DNA from: Chitinophagaceae bacterium
GTDB taxonomy: Bacteria; Bacteroidota; Bacteroidia; Chitinophagales; Chitinophagaceae
Assembly (NCBI GenBank): GCA_023957755.1
Contig: JAMLGT010000005.1
Location: forward strand, 124,001-188,000
Reading direction: 5' to 3'
Length of the DNA stretch: 64,000 nt
This document shows positions 57,057-64,000 of this stretch, one piece after another; positions within the stretch are counted from its first letter, which is position 1, and the number at the start of each line of letters is the position of its first letter. The notes beneath the pieces were generated by a model. It saw nothing but the letters and a program-made list of their open reading frames with translations. It had not been told where the DNA came from and did not search any database. Both the position numbers and the translations under genes were made by a program.

Positions 57057-58064
57057 TTGATAACACTCTCAGTCATAATCGTAAACTACAATTCTGTTCA
57101 GGATATCCTGAACTGCCTGAAGAGTGCTTATCAATTCAACTCGGCCCTCACCTTTGAATGGATCATCGTAAACAACGATGTGAAGGAAGAAAGGAGGAAA
57201 GAGATTACCACTTCCTATTCTGAAGTTCGATGGTTTGATATGGGATATAACGCAGGATTTGCAAGAGCCAACAATGAAGGCATCCGTAATGCCAAAGGAA
57301 GTACCATACTACTCCTCAATCCGGACACAATTATTCAGGACGATGCCATTAATCGATGCCAGGAGAGACTAATTTCATCCCCATTTGCAGGTGCAAGTGT
57401 CCAACTAAAAAACGAGGATGGCACCAACCAGATCACCGGTAATTATGTAATGACAGGAGGACTAAACCACTTACTCCCCCTTCCCTACCTTGGTTCACTG
57501 CTAAGAAAAATTGCCTTTGCTTTGGGTACCAGGAAGACAAACATCATCTCCCCAGGAGCTGAAGAAAAAGTGGACTGGATTAATGGCGCATTCCTGATGG
57601 TAAAAAAACAAGCCATCGAAAAAGCAGGACTACTCGACGAAGATTTCTTTCTTTACTTTGAAGAGGCTGAATGGTGTAGCCGTCTAAACAAGCAGGGAGA
57701 CTTATGCGTTTTCGGAGATATCAGTACCATCCACAAACAAGGAGAGTCAGTGAATACAGCACTCCATAATGAAGGGAAAGGCTACTCAACCCTCTCAGGC
57801 AAAAAAGGATTGCAACTTATAGTATCACAACACTTGCGAATAAAGAAACAATTTGGAGTATTTTGGTTCTCAATACATCTGCTGGTACATACCTTTGAAA
57901 TTCCCATCTTCTTTGTATTCAGTTTTCTTGAAAACTTATTCAGATTGCGCAATCCCTTCAGGGATTGGGGCACAGCCCTTTCCTTTACAAAGAATGTGGG
58001 CACCTTATGGCTGCTGACTCCTCGAATTTTGTCAGGCAAACCCTATTTCTACAGAATGTTTTGA
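57057..58064 (+). CDS. Glycosyltransferase family 2, rhamnosyltransferase-like, with TTG start
   Basis: A 335-residue enzyme of GT-A fold: LSVIIVNYNSVQDILNCL at the front, WIIVNNDVKEE, GYNAGFARANNEGI, the metal/nucleotide motif LLLNPDTIIQDDA, then WINGAFLMVKKQAIEKAGLL and the acceptor motif FFLYFEEAEWCSRL. A hydrophobic stretch near the C-terminus (FWFSIHLLVHTFEIPIFFVF) suggests membrane contact. No ATG is available: the frame has a stop at 57033-57035 and TTG at 57057 is the only good start before the first conserved strand. It follows the GT4-like gene by 38 bp in the same direction. Confidence 0.9.
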   Translation: MITLSVIIVNYNSVQDILNCLKSAYQFNSALTFEWIIVNNDVKEERRKEITTSYSEVRWFDMGYNAGFARANNEGIRNAKGSTILLLNPDTIIQDDAINRCQERLISSPFAGASVQLKNEDGTNQITGNYVMTGGLNHLLPLPYLGSLLRKIAFALGTRKTNIISPGAEEKVDWINGAFLMVKKQAIEKAGLLDEDFFLYFEEAEWCSRLNKQGDLCVFGDISTIHKQGESVNTALHNEGKGYSTLSGKKGLQLIVSQHLRIKKQFGVFWFSIHLLVHTFEIPIFFVFSFLENLFRLRNPFRDWGTALSFTKNVGTLWLLTPRILSGKPYFYRMF

Positions 58065-58426
58065 TGGAAAAATAATCATTGTTTAATACCAGGGAACTGT
58101 TCGTATGACCGGCCAGGCTCAGCGAATAATCAACAATATCCTGACCTTACAAATAATTATTGCTAAAAAAACTGAAACAACAGGAATCACTCCCCAACAC
58201 TGAACCACCACGGAATGATAACGGGAGACTGAACCGTATGAATCCTTACAATATACCTACGCACAATAGCCCGCAAATCAATAACAATGCACATAAAAAG
58301 AAGAAAGGAATCCCCAAAATAGAGTCACACTGCAGAACTCATAAACAGATATCTGACAAATTCATAGAAGAAAAATAATAACATCTGAAATGAATTATTG
58401 ATTTATTTTACAGCAACAATAAGAAT
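58065..58426. other. Intergenic region within the glycan locus
   Basis: No gene is well supported. A 72-codon open frame (58160-58378) is rich in Lys, Asn and Pro with no recognisable domain and is probably chance. The AT-rich end before 58427 would hold a promoter or leader for the methyltransferase gene. Confidence 0.4.
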
Positions 58427-59164
58427 ATGATAACAAAAGAATACGGAGAAGATTTTTTTGATGACCAGGCCGAGAAATCATACAAGGCCGCAAAACAAAC
58501 TATACCAATTTTGATGGAGATATTAAATCCAAAATCAATAGTGGATATGGGTTGTGGTGTGGGTGCATGGCTCAAGGCATTCCAGGAAGCAGGTGCAACA
58601 CGAATCCTTGGTGTAGAAGGAGATTATGTAAAGAGCATTAAGACTTATGTTCCAAAGGAGTATTATAAATACCACAATCTTGAAACTGATTTTATTTCCG
58701 ATGAAAGGTTTGACCTGGCAATCTCACTCGAGGTTGGAGAACATCTTAAAGATTCATCTGCGTCAGTTTTCGTTAACTCACTTTGCAGGCTTGCCGATGT
58801 GGTGCTCTTTTCGGCAGCTATTATTGGACAGGAGGGCACGATGCATATAAACGAACAATTACCTGAATATTGGGCTGCCCATTTTAAAGCGAACGGCTTT
58901 GTTCCTGTAGATTATATCAGGCCAAGGGTCTGGGACAGATCCGATATAGAAGTCTGGTACAGACAAAATATGATTCTCTATGTTAAAGAGACTATACTCC
59001 ATACGCTCCCTGAACCAATTCAGGCCTGTCAGAAAGAAACCCACAGCAATTATCTCTTCAGGATTCACCCTGAATTATACTTAAATATTTTAAAGAGGAA
59101 ATATCCTTTCCATTTTGCAAACTACTGGTGGTTTAAATTCAAACGCTCATTCAAGAAGTTCTAA
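58427..59164 (+). CDS. SAM-dependent methyltransferase of the glycan locus
   Basis: A 245-residue class I methyltransferase: motif I SIVDMGCGVGAWLKAFQEAG near 38-57, LGVEGDYVKS, then DLAISLEVGEHLKDSSASVF, the acidic/His loop of methyltransf_23/FkbM-like sugar enzymes. A C-terminal basic, aromatic stretch (YWWFKFKRSFKKF) could contact the membrane. Its place between glycosyltransferases suggests methylation of a sugar or lipid-linked glycan. The start follows an AT-rich leader with the ATG at 58427. Confidence 0.85.
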   Translation: MITKEYGEDFFDDQAEKSYKAAKQTIPILMEILNPKSIVDMGCGVGAWLKAFQEAGATRILGVEGDYVKSIKTYVPKEYYKYHNLETDFISDERFDLAISLEVGEHLKDSSASVFVNSLCRLADVVLFSAAIIGQEGTMHINEQLPEYWAAHFKANGFVPVDYIRPRVWDRSDIEVWYRQNMILYVKETILHTLPEPIQACQKETHSNYLFRIHPELYLNILKRKYPFHFANYWWFKFKRSFKKF

Positions 59165-59211
59165 ATTTGTACGAACCGGAAATTTTCCCGTAACTCTTTT
59201 TTATAATAGCA

Positions 59212-60042
59212 ATGCCTGATCCTCTTGTTTCCATAATCATACCATGCTTCAATATGGGAGAGTTACTTTCAGAAACATTGGAAAGCGTCCAAAATGTTTA
59301 CGAATCATCATTACACCAGGTGATTGTGGTCAACGATGGCAGCACGGATCCACGCACACTTGAAATATTTAAAACCATTACCCAACATCAGGTTGTGCAC
59401 AAAGAGAATGGCGGATTAGCAAGCGCCCGCAATGCCGGAATATCTATTGCCAAAGGAAAATACCTGCTATTCCTTGATGCTGACAATCTACTCACAGACG
59501 GGTATCTGAAAAAAGGAGTAGAAGTATTAGATAATCATCCGGAAATTGACATTGTTTATGGAGAGTCAGAGGTTATAGGTAGCGGGAAAGAAAGGCTATT
59601 CACCAAGCCATTTGATTTGCAGACCTTAATGTCGTATAACTATATAGATGCCTGTTGTCTGGTAAGAAAGCGCCTTTTTGACGATTTGGGAGGGTTTGAT
59701 GAAAATATGAAAATCATGGGTTACGAAGACTGGGAAATGTGGCTGCGTGCTGCACTTAACCACAAAAAGTTTTTCTACATGGAGGGCGTAATTGTGCAAC
59801 AATACAGAGTAAGAAATGATTCTATGTTACGAAAAATTGACAAGCAAAAAAGAGACGTACTCTATGAACACCTTGAAAAGAAATATCCCGGACTGATTAA
59901 TATGACAGGAGTCAGCGACTTCTATTATAAAAAATTTGATATCCATCCCATCGGCTGGACAGCTAAACTTTTTATAAGAAAATACTTTCCTTCATGGTAC
60001 AAACAACTGATCCGAAAAGGAAAAATTAGCAGGTATTTATAG
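59212..60042 (+). CDS. Glycosyltransferase family 2
   Basis: A 276-residue GT-A enzyme with DPLVSIIIPCFNMGELLSET at the front, VVNDGSTDPRT, GGLASARNAGISIAKGKY and the DXD-type motif LFLDADN. An acceptor segment DACCLVRKRLFDDLGGFDEN and GYEDWEMWLRAAL complete the signature. It lies 47 bp after the methyltransferase gene on the same strand and converges with the next gene after only 18 bp. The donor and acceptor are unknown. Confidence 0.93.
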   Translation: MPDPLVSIIIPCFNMGELLSETLESVQNVYESSLHQVIVVNDGSTDPRTLEIFKTITQHQVVHKENGGLASARNAGISIAKGKYLLFLDADNLLTDGYLKKGVEVLDNHPEIDIVYGESEVIGSGKERLFTKPFDLQTLMSYNYIDACCLVRKRLFDDLGGFDENMKIMGYEDWEMWLRAALNHKKFFYMEGVIVQQYRVRNDSMLRKIDKQKRDVLYEHLEKKYPGLINMTGVSDFYYKKFDIHPIGWTAKLFIRKYFPSWYKQLIRKGKISRYL

Positions 60043-60060
60043 GATCCCAAAACTAGGGAA

Positions 60061-60777
60061 TCAGCGTTTGTGAGCTACAAAAACAAAATTCAGGGTATTG
60101 AATTCATTGGGATGACTACTTAACCTATCAAGAGTACCAAAGACCAGATTGACCCAAAACTTACCCAACGTAATTCTAAAAATAATATTCTTAAATCTGG
60201 ACAACAGACCTGGATGCAAAGGTCTTTCATTAAAAGCAATTATGATCATCTGCCCGAGTAATGCCCATTTTCCACCATTTGCCTTTATATACTCAATCCC
60301 AAGGCCGGATTCCTTTACCAATCCCTCAATCCCAAACTTTGTAAATCTGAAAAAGTCATAAGGTACTTCATGGTGTGGCCAGGCCATAGGCAGTGAACCA
60401 ATAAAATAACCGCCGGGCCTCAATACTCTTGAAATCTCAAAAAAGGCTTTTTTATGGTCATACACGTGTTCTAATACTTGTGTACACAGCACTGTATCAA
60501 AGGAAGCATCCTTAAATGCCAGATTGGTAGCCGGGCACATCACATCCACTACCCTGAGACTCGACTGCTCCACATCACATCCGGTGTACGAATGTATGGT
60601 ATCCGGGAAACTTGACTGATAAGGCTTATTGCCGCAGCCTACATCCAGCACATCGCCTTTCCCGTATTTTCGTATAGCGCTTTCCATATCCGGAATCAGA
60701 AATTTATATACTAAGTAATATGGATTAAGAAGCGACACCCGTATATTTTGTAAACGTTCGATTAGCTGTTCTGGCAT
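60061..60777 (-). CDS. SAM-dependent methyltransferase (Methyltransf_11 type)
   Basis: A 238-residue class I methyltransferase: motif I VLDVGCGNKPYQ near 40-51, YTGCDVEQSS, motif for substrate loop SFDTVLCTQVLEHVYD and EISRVLRPGGYFIGSLP. A C-terminal hydrophobic part follows. It is on the opposite strand, converging on the glycosyltransferase gene, and is divergent from the sensor kinase at 61010. A role in glycan or lipid modification is likely from location but unproven. Confidence 0.88.
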   Translation of the reverse strand: MPEQLIERLQNIRVSLLNPYYLVYKFLIPDMESAIRKYGKGDVLDVGCGNKPYQSSFPDTIHSYTGCDVEQSSLRVVDVMCPATNLAFKDASFDTVLCTQVLEHVYDHKKAFFEISRVLRPGGYFIGSLPMAWPHHEVPYDFFRFTKFGIEGLVKESGLGIEYIKANGGKWALLGQMIIIAFNERPLHPGLLSRFKNIIFRITLGKFWVNLVFGTLDRLSSHPNEFNTLNFVFVAHKR

Positions 60778-61009
60778 CGATGGTTCTTTATTTTTTTAGG
60801 ATGTTCAAAAATAGGATAATAAATTCTCCATATAATATACAATTAATTACAGCGGCTATGCCATAGTCTGCTTTCCTAAATAGGTTCTAAATAAAAGCCT
60901 ATTCCTTCCATCGTGGAAAATGTGAAACCTCTCCTTCGTTAAAATCTATCAATCGTACCATTCATTACCTTAAATTGCACTACGACTTTTCTTCTCAAGC
61001 CTACTGGTT

Positions 61010-64000
61010 ATGAAAAGGTGCATTGCCTTTATACTTCTCCTGATTACCCTTCGGGGCCTGAGTCAAAGCAATATTTCCCATATCAGTAATTACGGAGTAA
61101 ACGAAGGCCTTTCCCAAAACTCTGTTTACGTGATTATGCAAGACAGGCAGGGATTTGCCTGGATTGGCACCGGCGATGGGCTTGCCAGATTCGATGGGCG
61201 AAAGTTCAGGATTTTTCGTTCCAGAGAAAATGACACTTCTCATTCATATTTACCCGGGTCCATTGTAAACAGCCTCATTGTAGAAGACCGTAATGACCGA
61301 CTGTGGTTCAACACTAATAAAGGGTTGGTGATATTGGACAAGAAAACTGAAAAATTTCACATCATTGCCTCGCAAGGCAAAAGTGCATTTACATTTGCTA
61401 TCTCTTTTATGCCTCTGGGAATAGATGAACAAGATTCTTTATGGGGGTATATATCCGGAGTCGGCATAGGTGCTATCCACACTCAGAACCTTGGCTACAC
61501 CCTCTACAAAACACACCTGCCTCCCTCACCGTCTAACTCGAATGCCACGTTTCAAAATGGAATTATATATATAGCAGGCAATAACGGGGTTTTTAATTTT
61601 GACACCAGGACGCATCTTTCTGACTGGATATTCCCGGGCCGGGCTGCCAACTGTATTTGTCCTCTAAGCAATGGAAGCCTCCTCATCGGTGGAAGAGAAC
61701 AGTTAATCAATTATAATCCAAAAACGAGGACATCTGTAAACTTAAACACAGGCGTGGGACATTTACCGCCCATTTCCTGGAAAAGCCTGGCACATGGAAC
61801 GAGTGAATTCAGCATTGGAATTTCAATGTCAGGCGATATCTACCACATTCAATGGAGCGATTCGTCTATTCACAAGATTGATTTCTCCCGTGAACCCAAT
61901 GCTTCAGGACTTTCTGATTACCTCGTGAACTGCCTCTTCACTGACAATTCAGAGAACCTGTGGATAGGGACGGATGGCGCAGGATTTTATATCGTAAATC
62001 TGAAAAAGAAAAAATTTAATCGTTACCCTGAACTCAAAGAAGAAGGAAAAAACCTCATGGTAAAGGGACTCTTTGCCGATGACCATCACAACATCCTGAT
62101 TGGAACCTACAGCAAAGGGTTGACTATATTAAACACCACTAATCACAAATCAACTCATGTAAATTTAACTACTGACCTGACCCACCAACCCGATCCTATC
62201 TTCTTTATCTACAAAGATTCCTCTGGAAGGATTTGGTTAAATAGTGGAAGTAATGTGGGCTATCTGAGAAAAGACTACAGTGGTTTTGAGCATTCCCTTA
62301 ACCTCAACCAAAATTCTAACCTCAATACTCCTCTAACCTATCCCTACACCATTTTTGAAGTGAGAAAAAACGAATTTCTCATTGGTGCCAACAACGGTTA
62401 TCATAATTTTCGAACAGATGTAAATGGAAGAATTCTGCCGGATTCCACCTTTAAAATCCCCATATCCTATTCAGGATTTGTATATACTCTAAAAAGAGGG
62501 CGGGACGGATCTATCTACATAGGAAAAATCCGGGGTGGGTTTTGGAGAATCAAAATCACAGGAAAGGATATTATCAGAATCGACAGCGCTTTCCTGAACA
62601 CGGGTATTCGTGATTTCTACTTCTGCAAAACGCAGCCTATCGTCTGGATGGCATCTGAGGAAGGCCTTATCGCTTATGATCCCACCCAAAAGACCTATAG
62701 AATCTTTGACGAATCTGATGGCATGAGCAATCAGTATATCTATGGTATCCTTGCACAAAACGACCGTTCACTGTGGTTTAGCACCAACAAGGGAATCAAT
62801 CATGCAAGCGTTACCTATGATAACAACCACAGCATTAAAGATATTTCTTTCACTTACTATTCTTACGATGATGGATTGCAGTCAAACGAGTTTAATAGTG
62901 GCGCTTTCTTTAAATCGCCATTTGGCGACTTCATATTCGGCGGTGTCTCAGGAATCAATTGGTTTAACCCTGACTCAATTGTTATAAATCCACATTGGGG
63001 AATTCCTGCTATTACTTCAATTCATTGTAATGACAAGCCACTGACCGCCGCCATTGCTCCTAACTACCTTAAATCTCTCACACTCTCCTCCTCAGAGAAT
63101 ACCCTTTTATTTGAATTTGCTTCGCTGGAATTTACAAATCCTGAGACCAATCTTTTTTCTTACCGGCTCAAGGGTCTGGAATCCAAATGGAGTACCCCCT
63201 CAAATATTAATACAGTAAAATATGCAAACCTCGCTCCGGGCTCTTACACCTTTGAATTAAAAGCTTCTAACAACGACAGGCTCTGGAGTGAGCCGTTGCA
63301 ATTGAAAATAACTATAACACCTCCTTTCTGGCAGACCTGGTGGTTTAGAATTTTGGTGACAGCTATCCTCATTCTCCTTACCATAATTATTACAAAATTG
63401 GTTGCCCAAAGAAGGCTAAAACGTCGCATTGAACGTTTGGAACAACGCGAAGCGCTTAATCAGGAACGGGAAAGAATAGCGCGCGAAATGCATGACGATA
63501 TCGGTGCAGGACTTACACAAATCTCACTGATAAGTGAAAATATCCAACGGCATACAGAACAAATTAACCGTGCCAAAGCAAGCGAAATAGGGGAAATAAG
63601 CAGGGGCCTTATCAGCAATATCAGTGAGATTATCTGGAGCCTGAATCCTGAAAACAAGAGTTTTCCTCAACTCATATCCTACCTGCGCGACCAGATACAC
63701 AAACAACTGGAATACGCCTCCATCAATTACCAGATTGAGTTTCCAGAAAAGATTCCGAACCTGTTACTTACTACTGCACAAAGGCGAAATATCCTAATGA
63801 TTACAAAGGAAATTATCAGAAATAGTATCCGCCACAGTGGGGCCTCCAATTTGTCAGTCAAACTTGAAATACAATCGGAACAATTGCGTTTTGAGATTGC
63901 AGATAATGGAACTGGCTTCCCTAAAGAGCAAATCCACTCCGGAAACGGACTAAAAAATATTCAGAAAAGAATTTCAGAATTGAAAGGTACGATCCACATT
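61010..64000 (+). CDS. Propeller-type sensor histidine kinase, HisKA_3 class, partial (C-terminus beyond right edge)
   Basis: The ATG at 61010 begins MKRCIAFILLLITLRGLSQS, a signal peptide, and the frame is open to the window end (997 codons). The periplasmic part has propeller repeats (VIMQDRQGFAWIGTGDGLAR, DNSENLWIGTDGAGFY, DSSGRIWLNS), then a Y_Y_Y domain (FSYRLKGLESKW) and a membrane helix near 775-800. The transmitter is of the NarX/DesK type: phospho-His828 in REMHDDIGAGLTQISL and an N-box TKEIIRNSIRHSG. This differs from the LytS-type transmitters at 9209 and 28081, so a LuxR-type regulator is expected just outside the window. Confidence 0.93.
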   Translation, partial: MKRCIAFILLLITLRGLSQSNISHISNYGVNEGLSQNSVYVIMQDRQGFAWIGTGDGLARFDGRKFRIFRSRENDTSHSYLPGSIVNSLIVEDRNDRLWFNTNKGLVILDKKTEKFHIIASQGKSAFTFAISFMPLGIDEQDSLWGYISGVGIGAIHTQNLGYTLYKTHLPPSPSNSNATFQNGIIYIAGNNGVFNFDTRTHLSDWIFPGRAANCICPLSNGSLLIGGREQLINYNPKTRTSVNLNTGVGHLPPISWKSLAHGTSEFSIGISMSGDIYHIQWSDSSIHKIDFSREPNASGLSDYLVNCLFTDNSENLWIGTDGAGFYIVNLKKKKFNRYPELKEEGKNLMVKGLFADDHHNILIGTYSKGLTILNTTNHKSTHVNLTTDLTHQPDPIFFIYKDSSGRIWLNSGSNVGYLRKDYSGFEHSLNLNQNSNLNTPLTYPYTIFEVRKNEFLIGANNGYHNFRTDVNGRILPDSTFKIPISYSGFVYTLKRGRDGSIYIGKIRGGFWRIKITGKDIIRIDSAFLNTGIRDFYFCKTQPIVWMASEEGLIAYDPTQKTYRIFDESDGMSNQYIYGILAQNDRSLWFSTNKGINHASVTYDNNHSIKDISFTYYSYDDGLQSNEFNSGAFFKSPFGDFIFGGVSGINWFNPDSIVINPHWGIPAITSIHCNDKPLTAAIAPNYLKSLTLSSSENTLLFEFASLEFTNPETNLFSYRLKGLESKWSTPSNINTVKYANLAPGSYTFELKASNNDRLWSEPLQLKITITPPFWQTWWFRILVTAILILLTIIITKLVAQRRLKRRIERLEQREALNQERERIAREMHDDIGAGLTQISLISENIQRHTEQINRAKASEIGEISRGLISNISEIIWSLNPENKSFPQLISYLRDQIHKQLEYASINYQIEFPEKIPNLLLTTAQRRNILMITKEIIRNSIRHSGASNLSVKLEIQSEQLRFEIADNGTGFPKEQIHSGNGLKNIQKRISELKGTIHI

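Noticed and set aside
58160-58378. 72-codon open frame in the glycan locus
   Set aside because: Lys/Asn/Pro-rich chance composition, no conserved start context, no domain.
53348-60777. Complete O-antigen or capsule cluster
   Set aside because: No flippase, polymerase, ABC exporter or sugar-nucleotide synthesis gene is present; only transferases and methyltransferases are seen.
1-64000. CRISPR arrays, tRNA or rRNA genes, riboswitches
   Set aside because: No regularly spaced repeats, cloverleaf, rRNA or known riboswitch core was recognised by eye; a dedicated search could still find a tRNA.

Overview
The window looks like a chromosomal segment of a Bacteroidota member, probably near the Chitinophagaceae. 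The evidence is a SusC/TonB-type receptor with an N-terminal carboxypeptidase-regulatory-like domain, hybrid 'propeller-Y_Y_Y' sensor kinases paired with LytTR regulators, Bacteroidota-style promoter words (TTTG, then TAnnTTTG) with no clear Shine-Dalgarno sites, and many secreted proteins with short signal peptides ending in SQ/AQ. No rRNA, tRNA, CRISPR array, intact insertion sequence or prophage was seen. The genus assignment is inference.

Layout. 1-8304: a TonB-dependent receptor running off the left edge, divergent from ribF, then a secreted S10 carboxypeptidase, a secreted S8 subtilase and a DinB-like protein. 8450-31218: two closely related sensor-kinase/LytTR-regulator pairs (8450-12343 and 27328-31218) bracket a five-gene, 12-kb unit on the minus strand (24867 down to 12871). 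That unit encodes a small lipoprotein, a secreted unknown protein, an outer-membrane-barrel-like protein split by an in-frame amber codon, a giant secreted beta-rich protein (about 2280 residues) and a fibronectin-type-III protein. A cardiolipin synthase gene lies between the unit and the second pair. 31440-35845: a small PepSY-like protein and a solitary PLD-nuclease/SF2-helicase/DUF3427 protein in long non-coding flanks. 36315-45204: five secreted serine hydrolases on the minus strand (S33-like, S15/CocE-like, S12/beta-lactamase-like, S9A, S8). The last of these has Asn where the catalytic Asp should be. 46108-53230: two related lipoproteins, a GH16 glycosidase, an Nramp-related transporter with altered metal-site motifs, and a bifunctional NAD(P)HX repair enzyme. 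53348-60777: a YfhO-type membrane protein, three glycosyltransferases and two methyltransferases, a probable surface-glycan locus. 61010-64000: a third propeller sensor kinase, of the HisKA_3 type, cut by the right edge.

Non-coding structure. A dispersed element of about 133 bp with inverted ends (TTGTCCGgTTAA...TTAaTCGGACAA) occurs at 5732, 12623 (inverted) and 50086 (with an extra half copy), and as a shortened derivative at 45228. A near-perfect inverted repeat sits just upstream of the first subtilase. Several intergenic regions carry a recurring word RAGTGGGYA that may be debris of mobile-element ends.

The best candidate for an undescribed system is the 12871-24867 unit: an envelope apparatus of unknown role whose two flanks carry paralogous sensor/regulator pairs. 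Its function is not known from the sequence. In this isolate it may be damaged by the amber codon. All family names are from reading the sequence and recall, with no database search.
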